A DNA stretch of 64,000 nt from Simonsiella muelleri ATCC 29453 (GCF_002951835.1 NZ_CP019448.1:2356001-2420000); one strand, 5' to 3'. Positions 16,203 through 29,783 are shown, counted from the stretch's first letter. Made by a program: numbers and translations. Notes: generated by a model not told the origin, from the sequence alone.

Positions 16203-16418
16203 TTAGCGTTTGAACATATTGCCATATTTTTGGTTGAATTTATCTACGCGACCAGCCGTGTCCACAATTTTTTGTTTGCCTGTGTAAAATGGGTGGCATT
16301 CTGAACAAACTTCAATGTTAAAATCAGTTTTTGCCATAACAGATTGAGTGGTAAATTTGTTACCACAAGAACAGGTTACGTTTACTTCGTGGTAATCTGG
16401 ATGAACATCTTGTTTCAT
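16203..16418 (-). CDS. rpmE: 50S ribosomal protein L31, zinc-binding (C+) form
   Basis: 71 residues with cysteines at 16, 18, 38 and 41 (CSC and CSEC), which mark the zinc-containing L31 type, and the HPFYTGKQK signature. The C+ form is replaced by a zinc-free paralogue under zinc starvation in many bacteria; no paralogue is seen here. Monocistronic, with GGATA ahead of the start. Confidence 0.95.
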   Translation of the reverse strand: MKQDVHPDYHEVNVTCSCGNKFTTQSVMAKTDFNIEVCSECHPFYTGKQKIVDTAGRVDKFNQKYGNMFKR

Positions 16419-16560
16419 GGAAAATATCCTTAAAATGCGGGTGCCGGGGTTGTGCCAACACCTCTTGTTAAAAAATGAAGTGGGGTATTATCCTGTTTTT
16501 CAGATAGCTTGGCAAGTATTCCGAATGTTTTCAGGCTGCCTGAAAAAGGTCATTCATCAA

Positions 16561-16989
16561 TTAATTACAAAAACGTGAAATATCGTTGGTGTATTTTGGG
16601 ATCAATTGGTCTTTGTTGCGCGCGTTTTGTGCCAAATTCAAATTAGAACGTGCTTGCTGACAATTTTCTTCTTTAATTTTGGCAGCTTCTGCTGTACGTT
16701 TGGCATTTTCATCTTCTACTTTTTTGTTTTCAGCCGCAATTTGTTGGCTCAATTCTAACTGACGTTGTGCCAATGAATCGGGTGTTTTGAGTTTGGTATC
16801 TGTAGACGCGCTTACGGTATGCGTGCGAACATTCATTTTATTAGCATAATCCATACGTAAATTCAAAGGGATATCCGAATATGCATTATGGCTACCTTGT
16901 CGCCAGCTATACACGGTTTCTGCTGCTAATGCACCAGTGGTCAGGCTTGCACTTATTAAGGCGATTGCGATGGTTTTGAAATTCATCAT
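16561..16989 (-). CDS. DUF4124-type periplasmic protein
   Basis: 142 residues. A signal peptide (MNFKTIAIALISASLTTGALAA, cleavage after ~23) is followed by ETVYSWRQGSHNAYSDIP, the short beta motif of DUF4124 proteins. A long Lys/Glu/Ala helix (residues ~75-125) and two cysteines near the C-terminus follow. The family is common in Neisseriaceae and other beta-proteobacteria; its function is unknown. It may start at the second Met (16986). Confidence 0.75.
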   Translation of the reverse strand: MMNFKTIAIALISASLTTGALAAETVYSWRQGSHNAYSDIPLNLRMDYANKMNVRTHTVSASTDTKLKTPDSLAQRQLELSQQIAAENKKVEDENAKRTAEAAKIKEENCQQARSNLNLAQNARNKDQLIPKYTNDISRFCN

Positions 16990-17150
16990 TTTGTTTTCCT
17001 TGAAAAATGGTTTGAAAGATAGTTAGCGATTGTACTGTTTTCTAGGTAGTTTGTCATGAAAATTGGCTTTCAGGCTGCCTGAAAATCGTAAATGATGATA
17101 CAATGGCGTGCATTTTAAGCAAACCTAATATATAAAAAAGGTCTCACAAA

Positions 17151-18617
17151 ATGCGTATTGTAGAAAAAGCCTACACATTTGACGATGTGTTACTCGTTCC
17201 TGCTCATTCTCAAGTTTTGCCACGCGATGTCTCGCTCAAAACCCCATTAACCAAAAAAATTACTTTGAATTTGCCTTTGTTGTCGGCGGCAATGGATACC
17301 GTTACCGAAGCGCGTCTTGCTATTTCTATGGCGCAAGAAGGCGGCATCGGTGTTATTCATAAAAATATGACGCCTGAACAACAAGCATTAGCTGTTCGCA
17401 AAGTCAAACGCCACGAAAGCGGTATTGTCAAAGATCCTGTTACCGTTTCGCCTGATAAATTAATCGGTGATTTGCTCTCTGAACGCGCTCAACGCAAACG
17501 CAAAATGTCGGGTTTGCCTGTCGTGGAAAATGGTAAAGTGATTGGTATTGTTACCAATCGTGATTTGCGTTTTGAAACGCGTTTGGATTTACCTGTTTCA
17601 GCAATTATGACACCGCGTGATAAATTGGTTTCTGTATCTGTTGGTACGAGCATTGAGGAAGCGCGTGAAGTGATGCATCAACACAAAATTGAACGCGTTT
17701 TGGTTTTGAATGAACAAGATGAATTAAAAGGTCTAATCACCGTTAAAGACATTATCAAAAATACCGAATTTCCCAACGCCAATAAAGATGAAGAAGGTCG
17801 TTTGCGTGTGGGGGCTGCGGTTGGTACAGGTGCAGATACAGAAAAGCGTGTACGTGCTTTGGTGGACGCTGGCGTGGATATTTTGGTGGTAGACACGGCA
17901 CACGGACACAGTCAAGGTGTGATTGATCGCGTAAAATGGGTTAAACAAAATTTTCCAGAAGTTCAGGTGATTGGTGGCAATATTGCGACTGCTGCGGCAG
18001 CGCGTGATTTGGCGGCGGCTGGTGCAGATGCGGTAAAAGTTGGTATTGGTCCCGGCTCAATTTGTACAACGCGCATTGTGGCAGGCGTGGGCGTACCGCA
18101 ATTAACCGCCATTCATAATGTATCGGAAGCCTTGAAAGGCACAGGCGTTTCGGTGATTGCAGACGGTGGTATTCGTTTTTCGGGCGATATTGCCAAAGCG
18201 TTGGCGGCGGGCGCGGATTGCGTGATGTTGGGCGGTATGTTCGCTGGCACAGACGAAGCACCCGGAGAAATTGAATTGTATCAAGGGCGTGCGTATAAAT
18301 CGTATCGCGGCATGGGTTCGTTGGGCGCGATGAGTCAAGGTTCAAACGACCGCTATTTCCAAGACAAACAGGAAAGCACCGACAAATACGTCCCCGAAGG
18401 TATTGAAGGTCGCGTACCGCACAAGGGGCCGATTGTGAACATCATTCATCAGTTGGTGGGCGGTTTGCGTTCCAGCATGGGCTATTTGGGTTGCGCCAAT
18501 ATCGCGGAAATGCACGAAAAAGCGGAATTTGTGGAAATCACATCGGCGGGTATGAGCGAATCGCATGTTCATGATGTGCAGATTACCAAAGAAGCACCGA
18601 ATTATCAGCGTGGGTGA
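17151..18617 (+). CDS. guaB: IMP dehydrogenase
   Basis: 488 residues, the usual length. The TIM barrel is interrupted by two CBS domains (residues ~93-205). The catalytic loop GPGSICTTRIVAG places the nucleophile at Cys305, and the flap contains YRGMGSLGAM. It oxidises IMP to XMP with NAD, the committed step of guanine nucleotide synthesis. AAAGGTC lies about 9 nt before ATG. guaA is not adjacent. Confidence 0.97.
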   Translation: MRIVEKAYTFDDVLLVPAHSQVLPRDVSLKTPLTKKITLNLPLLSAAMDTVTEARLAISMAQEGGIGVIHKNMTPEQQALAVRKVKRHESGIVKDPVTVSPDKLIGDLLSERAQRKRKMSGLPVVENGKVIGIVTNRDLRFETRLDLPVSAIMTPRDKLVSVSVGTSIEEAREVMHQHKIERVLVLNEQDELKGLITVKDIIKNTEFPNANKDEEGRLRVGAAVGTGADTEKRVRALVDAGVDILVVDTAHGHSQGVIDRVKWVKQNFPEVQVIGGNIATAAAARDLAAAGADAVKVGIGPGSICTTRIVAGVGVPQLTAIHNVSEALKGTGVSVIADGGIRFSGDIAKALAAGADCVMLGGMFAGTDEAPGEIELYQGRAYKSYRGMGSLGAMSQGSNDRYFQDKQESTDKYVPEGIEGRVPHKGPIVNIIHQLVGGLRSSMGYLGCANIAEMHEKAEFVEITSAGMSESHVHDVQITKEAPNYQRG

Positions 18618-18694
18618 TTTGGGGTTTGATGGGTAAGTGAAATTCAGGCTGCCTGAAAATGTGGGGAAACACGTTTCAGGCAGCCTGAATTTTT

Positions 18695-18772
18695 GTAGGG
18701 TGCGCCGTGCGCACCGATTTCATCACAATAATTTGATTTTGTGGATAAATTGGTGCGCACGACGCACCCTAC
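18695..18772. repeat. Inverted repeat of 21-bp arms around a 36-nt centre
   Basis: Arms at 18695-18715 and 18752-18772 (cores GGGTGCGC and GCGCACCC) differ at one position. A pair of uptake sequences lies just upstream (18642-18690). The GC-rich arms stand out from the AT-rich surroundings. It could be a mobile palindrome or a strong bidirectional terminator, but it lacks a clear T run. Confidence 0.7.
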
Positions 18773-18790
18773 GCAACTGAATTTTAAAAT

Positions 18791-19144
18791 TTAGTAGCAA
18801 CCAAATTGATTACAGATTTTTGAGAAAGAATTACCACGAGAATCTGTACCGTCAATATAGCGAGTATTGCCATAAGTTCGTGTTGTCATATCCCAAGAAT
18901 TGCCATTTGCAGCTTGTCCTGTTGTATAAGTAGTATTACCATAAGTACGTGATTCTTGAGACCAAGTGCTACCTGTATTTGAGTTATAACCGTCCATATA
19001 GGTGGTATTGCCATATTTTCTGATGGTGTAATCATTGCCACTATTCAGGTCATAGCAATTGTAGTAAGTGTCGCTTCCGTAGCAGCGAGCAAATGCATTA
19101 ACAGAAGTGAAACCTAAAATGGCAACCAAAAGATATTTGAACAT
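18791..19144 (-). CDS. Small secreted protein with YGNT repeats
   Basis: 117 residues with a signal peptide (MFKYLLVAILGFTSVNAFA, cleavage near 19-20). The mature part contains three repeats of ~23 residues built around (K/T)YGNT(T/R)Y followed by a Gly/Asn turn and a NGNSW-like strand, which suggests a small beta-structure. Four cysteines flank the repeats. It is divergent from the XRE gene at 19250, just as the secreted gene at 369 is from its XRE paralogue. No family recognised with certainty. Confidence 0.65.
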   Translation of the reverse strand: MFKYLLVAILGFTSVNAFARCYGSDTYYNCYDLNSGNDYTIRKYGNTTYMDGYNSNTGSTWSQESRTYGNTTYTTGQAANGNSWDMTTRTYGNTRYIDGTDSRGNSFSKICNQFGCY

Positions 19145-19249
19145 GATACAATCTCCAAAGATTTATTTTTAAAATTAGTATTTTGCATAACGAGTTGCAA
19201 TTTTTCCAGCGCGTAAAAGTGCAGAAATTTTCAAAAAAGAGCAGAAAGT

Positions 19250-19660
19250 ATGGAAACCTACGAAAAAATCCGTTTGGCGCGTGAATTAAATCAATGGTCG
19301 CAAGAAGAAATGGCGGAAAAATTGGAAATGTCGCCAAGTGGTTATGCGCGTATTGAACGTGGCGAAGTTCGTTTAAATATTGAACGGCTGGAACAAATCG
19401 CCCAAATTTTGAATATTGATATATCAGATTTAATACAAAAAGATATAAATGGAATTACTATTCAAATTATTAAAGATAGTGAAAATAGCAATATTGGTGA
19501 TGTAAATTTGTTTAGTAATAATCATGGTATATCGGAAATTGAGAAGTTGAACTTGATTATTCAACATAAAGATGAATTATTGGAGCAAAAAACACAAGAA
19601 TTAAACATGATTAAAGAAATGTTTGAATTGTTAAAACAGCAAATCAAAAATCAATCATGA
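19250..19660 (+). CDS. XRE-family HTH regulator with C-terminal coiled coil (paralogue of 1054)
   Basis: 136 residues. The HTH (residues ~5-62: IRLARELNQWSQEEMAEKLEMSPSGY... with LEQIAQILNIDISDL) is close to that of the protein at 1054, and both end in a KDELL(E/K)QK..E coiled coil. The middle region (residues ~65-100) differs. Its stop overlaps the ogt start by 4 nt (ATGA), so the two genes are probably co-translated. That may be chance packing or may tie the regulator to DNA repair; I cannot tell. Confidence 0.8.
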   Translation: METYEKIRLARELNQWSQEEMAEKLEMSPSGYARIERGEVRLNIERLEQIAQILNIDISDLIQKDINGITIQIIKDSENSNIGDVNLFSNNHGISEIEKLNLIIQHKDELLEQKTQELNMIKEMFELLKQQIKNQS

Positions 19661-20241
19661 ATACCGAAACCGAAATCGCCCAATATTTCAACAAACTCAA
19701 TTTCAGGCAGCCTGAAACCGCAAATACACTCCACGCCCAAATCGTCCCCACCTCTTTGGGCGAAATGCTGGCAATTTGTTCTGCCACAGGTTTGTGTTTG
19801 CTGGAATTTGTCGGGCAGCCGCGCTTGGAACGCGAAATCCACCAAATCGCCCAAGCCAAACGTGCGGCAATCGTTTTTCAACCCCATGATTTATTAAAAG
19901 AAGTTGCCCAGCAAGTGCAATCTTATTTTTCAGGCAGCCTGAAAAACTTTTCCGTGCCAATAGACTTTGTTGGTACGGATTTTCAACAGCGCGTGTGGCA
20001 CATTCTGCAAACGATTCCCTATGGCAAAACCATCTCTTACGCTGAACAAGCCACAAAATTGGGCAATCCCAAAGCCGTTCGCGCGGTGGCAGCGGCAAAT
20101 GGGTGTAACAAAATTTCCATTATCGTGCCGTGCCACCGCGTGATTGGCAGCAACGGCACGCTCACAGGCTATGCAGGCGGCTTGTCGCGCAAACAATTTT
20201 TGTTGGATTTGGAATCGTATGCAGGCTGCCTGAAAATATGA
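19657..20241 (+). CDS. ogt: Methylated-DNA-protein cysteine methyltransferase
   Basis: 194 residues. The N-terminal ribonuclease-like domain is followed by the DNA-binding/transferase domain with TIPYGKTISYAEQA, the asparagine hinge region, and the active-site PCHRV with acceptor Cys159. It removes methyl or alkyl groups from O6-guanine in a suicide reaction. Complete uptake sequences are embedded in frame near codons ~17-23 (encoding FRQPE) and ~90-96 (encoding FSGSLK), so the DNA motif has been accommodated in the protein. ATGA overlap with the upstream XRE gene. Confidence 0.9.
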   Translation: MNTETEIAQYFNKLNFRQPETANTLHAQIVPTSLGEMLAICSATGLCLLEFVGQPRLEREIHQIAQAKRAAIVFQPHDLLKEVAQQVQSYFSGSLKNFSVPIDFVGTDFQQRVWHILQTIPYGKTISYAEQATKLGNPKAVRAVAAANGCNKISIIVPCHRVIGSNGTLTGYAGGLSRKQFLLDLESYAGCLKI

Positions 20242-20384
20242 TATAAGCTTTAAATATCAAAACATCTATCTTGACAGGCAGCCTGAAAACCATCTTTCAG
20301 GTAGCCTTATGCATTGTGGTCTCTGCTGTGGGGCTATAAATCTAACAAGTATCTTTTAAATTAAATCAGGAGATTAGATATAAT

Positions 20385-21731
20385 ATGGCAAGAGTAAATT
20401 GGACATCGCGTATTGGTTTTATCCTAGCGGCAGCAGGCTCAGCGATTGGATTGGGTGCGATTTGGAAGTTTCCCTACACGGCAGGCACCAACGGTGGCGC
20501 GGTTTTCTTTTTGATTTTTTTAATTTTTACCGTTTTGGTGGGATTGCCTGTTTTGTTGGCGGAATTTTACATCGGACGTAAAACAGGTAAAAACGCGATT
20601 GACGCACTCAAAGAATTATCACGCCACAATGGCGCATGGGTGTGGATTGGTCGGACGGGCGTGGTGGGGTGTTTTGTGTTGTTGTCGTTTTATAGTGTGG
20701 TGGGTGGTTGGGTGCTGGCGTATTTTGTTCACGCGCTTTCAGGTAGCCTGAATGCCCACACGGATTTTCCCAAATTATTTGAGCAAACCATCAGTAATCC
20801 TTATCAAGCCATTGTGTATCAGGCTATTTTTATGTTGATTACCATTTGGGTGGTACAAAAAGGCGTGTCCGAAGGCATAGAAAAAGCCAATCGTTATTTG
20901 ATGCCAGCGTTATTTGTGATGTTTATTATTTTGGCGATTCGGTCAATGACTTTACCTAATGCGATGGCGGGGATAACTTTTTTGTTGAAACCTGATTTCA
21001 GTGCTGTAACGGCCAATACGTTGCTCACGGCATTGGGGCAAGCATTTTTTGCGTTGAGTTTGGGTGTATCCACGATGGCGACTTACGCTGCATATCTTGA
21101 CCGCCAAACGGATTTGTTTCGTTCAGCTAACAGCATTATGTGGATGAATATGGCGGTATCGTTGTTAGCGGGTTTGGTGATTTTTCCTGCGGTGTTTGCA
21201 TTTGGGTTGAAGCCCGATGCGGGGCCTGGCTTAATTTTCATTGTGTTGCCAGCTGTGTTTCAGCAGATGCCGATGGGGACATGGTTATTTGCTTTATTTA
21301 TGGTATTGGTAACATTTGCCACGCTTACGTCTGCATTTTCTATGTTGGAGACGGTGATTGCAGCGACCATTCATGAACAACAAGACCGTAGACGTAAATA
21401 TACATGGTTGATTGGTTTGGTTATTTTTGTTGTAGGCATTCCATCTGCGTTGTCGTTTGGGGTAATGAGTGAGACGAAAATTGTTGGTAAAACCATTTTT
21501 GATTTATGGGATTTTTTAATTACGTCATTGATTATGCCAATTTGTGCGTTGGCAACTACGGTATTTATTGGTTATGTGCAAAATCGCCAACAAGTATGGG
21601 CGCATATGCGTGAAGGCAGCAGGCTACCTGAAAAAGTTGTGCAAATTTGGTATATTGCATTGCGTTATATTGCGCCGATTGCGATATTATTGGTGTTTGC
21701 CAATACGTTGGGTTTAATTAATTTCAAATAA
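20385..21731 (+). CDS. Sodium-dependent transporter of the neurotransmitter:sodium symporter family
   Basis: 448 residues and about 11-12 membrane helices. The first helix carries the family signature (RIGFILAAAGSAIGLGAIWKFPY, residues ~6-28) with the unwound sodium/substrate site. Homologues of this bacterial type (LeuT/Tyt1/MhsT relatives) take up hydrophobic or aromatic amino acids with Na+; the substrate here is not determinable. AGGAGAT lies upstream. A single uptake-like sequence is in the coding region near 20740. Confidence 0.9.
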   Translation: MARVNWTSRIGFILAAAGSAIGLGAIWKFPYTAGTNGGAVFFLIFLIFTVLVGLPVLLAEFYIGRKTGKNAIDALKELSRHNGAWVWIGRTGVVGCFVLLSFYSVVGGWVLAYFVHALSGSLNAHTDFPKLFEQTISNPYQAIVYQAIFMLITIWVVQKGVSEGIEKANRYLMPALFVMFIILAIRSMTLPNAMAGITFLLKPDFSAVTANTLLTALGQAFFALSLGVSTMATYAAYLDRQTDLFRSANSIMWMNMAVSLLAGLVIFPAVFAFGLKPDAGPGLIFIVLPAVFQQMPMGTWLFALFMVLVTFATLTSAFSMLETVIAATIHEQQDRRRKYTWLIGLVIFVVGIPSALSFGVMSETKIVGKTIFDLWDFLITSLIMPICALATTVFIGYVQNRQQVWAHMREGSRLPEKVVQIWYIALRYIAPIAILLVFANTLGLINFK

Positions 21732-21807
21732 AAACAATGTTATTAAAATAAAATTCGTACATATTGTTTGACAAAAAATCAAAATACTGTATAATCAAGT
21801 CTATCAT

Positions 21808-21883
21808 TCCCTGATAGCTCAGTCGGTAGAGCGACGGACTGTTAATCCGCAGGTCGCTGGTTCGAGCCCAGCTCGGGGAGCCA
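21808..21883 (+). tRNA. tRNA-Asn (anticodon GTT)
   Basis: Cloverleaf with acceptor TCCCTGA/TCGGGGA, anticodon GTT at 21841-21843, T-loop GGTTCGAGCC and encoded CCA (21881-21883). Confidence 0.96.
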
Positions 21884-21889
21884 AATTTA

Positions 21890-21925
21890 AACCGTCTAAA
21901 CAACCGTTTAGGCGGTTTTCTTTTT
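21890..21925 (+). terminator. Terminator after tRNA-Asn
   Basis: 12-bp stem (21890-21901 with 21906-21917, one G-U pair), AACC loop, then TTCTTTTT. Confidence 0.88.
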
Positions 21926-21928
21926 GTG

Positions 21929-22022
21929 GCTTGTTTGGGATTATGTTCATTTTGTGTCCAAAACCGTTCAATTTGTCCAAAATATCCGCGTGGCTTTGCA
22001 GATGTTCGGTTGCCAAATGCGA
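21929..22022 (-). pseudogene. Possible remnant of the C-terminal end of a tyrosine-recombinase integrase
   Basis: On the minus strand the frame reads SHLATEHLQSHADILDKL, closely resembling the segment after the catalytic tyrosine (usually YSHLA/YAHLA..EH) at the end of phage integrases. The upstream frame is lost before the Tyr. It abuts a tRNA gene, the common integration site of such elements. The reading into the tRNA gene itself is a well-known artefact and is not claimed. Weak but specific resemblance. Confidence 0.4.
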
Positions 22023-22231
22023 TCCCTCTCCCTTTATGCGCTAGCTTGTCTATGTGTGGAGCCGGTATGCCAACGAAAATTTTTGATTTGCGCTTTTTTA
22101 GGCTGTGTTTCCGAGTGTGGCTATCTAAATTTCTTCGATGTTTGTATTTTATTTTTTAATATTTTAAGATTAAATACTGTTAAGAAACAATGTATTTATT
22201 AATTTTGAGGGGAATATTTGTTTATTTTTTG

Positions 22232-22260
22232 TTGACGGTTTTTGGGTATAGGCGTATAGT
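22232..22260 (+). promoter_or_regulatory. rRNA operon promoter
   Basis: TTGACG (22232-22237), 17-bp spacer, TATAGT (22255-22260). Strong sigma-70 match about 230 bp before 16S. The stretch 21926-22230 between it and tRNA-Asn shows no gene apart from the possible integrase remnant. Confidence 0.85.
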
Positions 22261-22344
22261 TCGGTTCTTCGCTGCTACGGCGGTTGAGTTAGTCAAAACG
22301 AATTAGTTTACTGGTTTATTTGGCTGAGTACAAGGATTATTTGA

Positions 22345-22357
22345 AGCTCTTTAAAAT
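22345..22357 (+). promoter_or_regulatory. boxA antitermination site in the rrn leader
   Basis: GCTCTTTAAAA matches the Nus-factor boxA core. It sits 20 bp before the 16S processing stem. Confidence 0.6.
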
Positions 22358-22363
22358 TACAGA

Positions 22364-22381
22364 ATACCGATAAGTGTGAGT
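22364..22381 (+). other. 16S precursor processing stem, 5' arm
   Basis: ATACCGATAAGTGTGAGT is perfectly complementary to 24063-24080. The 18-bp duplex encloses 16S and is a typical RNase III target. Confidence 0.85.
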
Positions 22382-22493
22382 GCCTGATGGTCTCACACTG
22401 CAAGAAAAAACAGACAAGATTGTAATAGGTGCTGAGCCGATTACTCTTTGTTGGTTTCTTTGAAGCAGACCAGAAGTTATTAAGTTAGAGATT

Positions 22494-24039
<1,546 letters not shown>

Positions 24040-24062
24040 GAGAAAAGAAGAGATTGTTAGGT

Positions 24063-24080
24063 ACTCACACTTATCGGTAT
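24063..24080 (+). other. 16S precursor processing stem, 3' arm
   Basis: ACTCACACTTATCGGTAT, the exact complement of 22364-22381. Confidence 0.85.
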
Positions 24081-24139
24081 ACTGAATTGAGATGCGAAGA
24101 GCAAGAATGCGAAGAGCAAAAGAATAGAGACGACTTAAT

Positions 24140-24216
<77 letters not shown>

Positions 24217-24226
24217 AGACCTAATT

Positions 24227-24302
24227 GGGGGCATAGCTCAGTTGGTAGAGCACCTGCTTTGCAAGCAGGGGGTCATCGGTTCGATCCCGTTTGCCTCCAC
24301 CA
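24227..24302 (+). tRNA. tRNA-Ala (anticodon TGC)
   Basis: Acceptor GGGGGCA/TGCCTCC, anticodon TGC at 24260-24262, encoded CCA. It follows tRNA-Ile by 10 nt. Confidence 0.96.
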
Positions 24303-24791
24303 AATATTTAGAGGTAGAACCAAATATTTAGAAGTCAAATATTTAGAAGTAGAGCTGAACAGTAGAATTTAAAAGTAGAAATTTCAAATTAAAGTGAGTT
24401 TGTGGAAGTTGTTTACGAAGAAGTTGTTTACTAGATAGTTTTATAACTTACTTTTTATAACTTACTTTAATTTGCGATTTAAGAAACGCATTGATCTTTA
24501 ACAAATTGGAAAGCCGAAATCAACAAACAAAGACAATGTTGATTTGTTTAGAATGCTGTTTGATGCAACAAGTAGTGTTCACATTTCAGGCAGCCTGAAA
24601 AGGTATTGGTACTGAAAGAAGAAATAAGCAAATCATAAGAATTTGGGTGATGATTGTATCAATTGTTCTTGAAAGACAAAAGGCAAGAACAATACACAAC
24701 AAAGCAGTAAGCTTTGTCAGATTAGAGAATCTAAGTAATGCTGGCAGTCAACGCCAGTATCTACGAAGTCAGAAGGTTCTTCAAATGATAG
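24303..24791 (+). other. Spacer between tRNA-Ala and 23S
   Basis: No gene. It holds short direct repeats (CAAATATTTAGAAGT-like three times at 24301-24350; TTATAACTTACTTT twice at 24432-24465; GAAGTTGTTTAC twice). A second boxA (TGATCTTTAACAA, 24492-24504) and a full uptake-sequence palindrome near 24584-24600 are also present. The repeats make this stretch likely to vary between rrn copies. Confidence 0.7.
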
Positions 24792-27679
<2,888 letters not shown>

Positions 27680-27841
27680 ATCATTTGAAGGACTTTGGAA
27701 GAAATAGAAATACCAAAGCACAAAGATAAAGCTTACTGATGAATACACTTCATCACTCAAAAAATCAGTTGATTAAAGAATAAATAGGGTAAGAAAAATT
27801 AAAATTATCTTACCAACGGCTTACCAATTTGACAGTTTATG

Positions 27842-27953
27842 TTTGGCGACCATAGCGGTTTGGTCCCACTCCTTCCCATCTCGAACAGGACAGTGAAACA
27901 AACCAGCGCCGATGATAGTATAGTTCCTATGCGAAAGTAGGTCATCGCCAAAC
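27842..27953 (+). rRNA. rrf: 5S ribosomal RNA
   Basis: About 112 nt. The termini TTTGGCGACC and GGTCATCGCCAAA pair, and CCATCTCGAACAG is present. Ends are approximate. Confidence 0.93.
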
Positions 27954-27963
27954 TCTTTATTCA

Positions 27964-28010
27964 AAAATCCCTTAGCCAATCTATGTTGTGTGCTAAGGGA
28001 TTTTGCTTTT
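27964..28010 (+). terminator. rrn operon terminator
   Basis: 13-bp stem (27964-27976 with 27992-28004) then TTTTGCTTTTT. Confidence 0.92.
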
Positions 28011-28041
28011 TAGAATTAATTCAAGATTGGGTAAAATCGCT

Positions 28042-28083
28042 TGAAACCTTTGCAAAAAAAACTATTTTCAGCAAAAAACAAAT
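28042..28083. repeat. Partial GAAACCTTTGCA-family element (copy 2)
   Basis: TGAAACCTTTGCAAAA followed by an ACTATTTTCAGC segment matches the inverted right half of the element at 287-366; the other end is missing. The remainder of the gap to 28340 is AT-rich, with two imperfect uptake sequences (near 28237 and 28272) and no gene. Confidence 0.5.
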
Positions 28084-28340
28084 ATGTACCACGCGTATAC
28101 AGTGAATATTGCCTTGTATAATATTAAACCGAAAATGATTAAGAATATAATTTATTAATTAAATTAAAATAAAGTCAGAATAAAGAATGTGAGATTAATT
28201 TGATTTGAATAGAATGAATGCTAAAAAAATACTGTTCAGGCAGCTTGAAAATTAGGATAATTAACTTTCATTCAGGTAGCCTGAAATACGTTCTGCATGA
28301 TTTTTATATTTTTTATTCTCAAACTCCGAAAGGAACAAAA

Positions 28341-29783
28341 ATGTCTCAAAAACTGAATAATTTTGACATGGTTATTTTTGGTGCAACGGGCGATTTGGCG
28401 ATGCGAAAATTATTGCCTTGTTTGTATCAGGCACACGCGGCAGGTTTGTTGCATCCTAAAGGTCGCATTTTATGTGTGTCGCGTAGTCAAATGGATACTG
28501 CGCAATTTCTCGCTAAAGTACAAAGCGATTCTAAAATTCATGTGAAAAAAAATTTTACTGATGCATTGTGGCAAAATTTCATTCAACGCATTGAATATTT
28601 GACGGTTGATGTTACACAACCTGCACATTTTGAGGATTTGAGTCAAGCCGTAAAAGCGCGTACTGAAACGGATAATGTGATTATTTATCTGTCCACTGCG
28701 CCAAAATTTTTCGCGCCAGCGTGTGAAAATTTGGCAAAAGTGGGTTTGAATGCTGACAATGTTCGCATTGTATTGGAAAAACCGCTTGGCACGGATTTGT
28801 ATTCATCACAACAAATTAATACCGATGTGGCAAAATATTTTAAAGAAAATCAAGTCTATCGTATTGACCATTATTTGGGTAAAGAGAGTTTGCAAAATCT
28901 GTTGCCGTTGCGTTTTGGTAATGTGTTCTTTGAGCAAGTTTGGAATAAAGATTTTATTCAATCGGTACAAATTACGATCGCAGAACAATTGGGTGTGGAA
29001 GAGCGCGGTGAATTTTATGATATTACGGGCGCGTTGCGTGATATGGTGCAAAATCACATCATGCAAATGCTGTGTTTTGTGGCGATGGAACAACCTAAGT
29101 CTTTGAATGCAGATGATGTTCGTGATGAAAAATTAAAAGTAGTGGCAGCCTTAAAACCGATGACATCTGCTGATGTGGATAAAAATGTGATTCGCGCACA
29201 ATACACACAAACCGCAGAACAAAAAGGTTATTTACAAGAACACAACGTCCCAACAGATAGTAAAACCGAAACTTATGTGGCGATTCGTGCTGAATTAGAT
29301 ACGCCACGTTGGGTTGGTGTGCCGTTTTATCTGCGGACCGGCAAACGTTTGGCATCGCGCACAGCAGAAATTGTATTGAATTTCAAAGCACAAGACAACG
29401 GCTTGTTCGGTGCCAATGCCAATCGTTTGGTCATCAGTTTGCAGCCTGATGAAACGATTGTCGCAAAATTATTTGTGAAACAAGTGGGGAGTGGCTTGGA
29501 CGTGCAGCCTGCAGAAATGGTGTTGGATATGGGCAAAGTATCCGATGAACGCCGTGCTGAAGCGTATGAATTGCTGTTGCGAGAAGTGATTGATGGACGT
29601 TTAAATTTGTTTAATCGGCGTGATGAGTTGGAAAAAGCGTGGGAATGGGTGATGCCTATTTTGGATAATTGGGCGAACTCTTCTGTTAAACCATATGGTT
29701 ATATTGCATCTAGTTGGGGGCCAAAAGAAGCACAAGATTTATTAGCGCGTGATGGTAATGCGTGGCTAGAAGATCAGGTGTAA
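28341..29783 (+). CDS. zwf: Glucose-6-phosphate 1-dehydrogenase
   Basis: 480 residues. The Rossmann motif is GATGDLA (14-20), and the active-site signature RIDHYLGKE (174-182) places His177 and Lys181. It oxidises glucose 6-phosphate to the lactone with NADP, feeding the Entner-Doudoroff and pentose phosphate routes. I chose the ATG at 28341, which has AAAGGAAC upstream; an in-frame upstream extension would pass through two uptake sequences. pgl and glk follow after an inserted 2.5-kb segment. Confidence 0.95.
   Translation: MSQKLNNFDMVIFGATGDLAMRKLLPCLYQAHAAGLLHPKGRILCVSRSQMDTAQFLAKVQSDSKIHVKKNFTDALWQNFIQRIEYLTVDVTQPAHFEDLSQAVKARTETDNVIIYLSTAPKFFAPACENLAKVGLNADNVRIVLEKPLGTDLYSSQQINTDVAKYFKENQVYRIDHYLGKESLQNLLPLRFGNVFFEQVWNKDFIQSVQITIAEQLGVEERGEFYDITGALRDMVQNHIMQMLCFVAMEQPKSLNADDVRDEKLKVVAALKPMTSADVDKNVIRAQYTQTAEQKGYLQEHNVPTDSKTETYVAIRAELDTPRWVGVPFYLRTGKRLASRTAEIVLNFKAQDNGLFGANANRLVISLQPDETIVAKLFVKQVGSGLDVQPAEMVLDMGKVSDERRAEAYELLLREVIDGRLNLFNRRDELEKAWEWVMPILDNWANSSVKPYGYIASSWGPKEAQDLLARDGNAWLEDQV

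Noticed and set aside
21819..21928. Minus-strand reading APRAGLEPATCGLTVRRSTD through tRNA-Asn
   Set aside because: A well-known false protein produced by reading the antisense strand of tRNA genes; only the stretch beyond the tRNA was kept as a possible integrase remnant.
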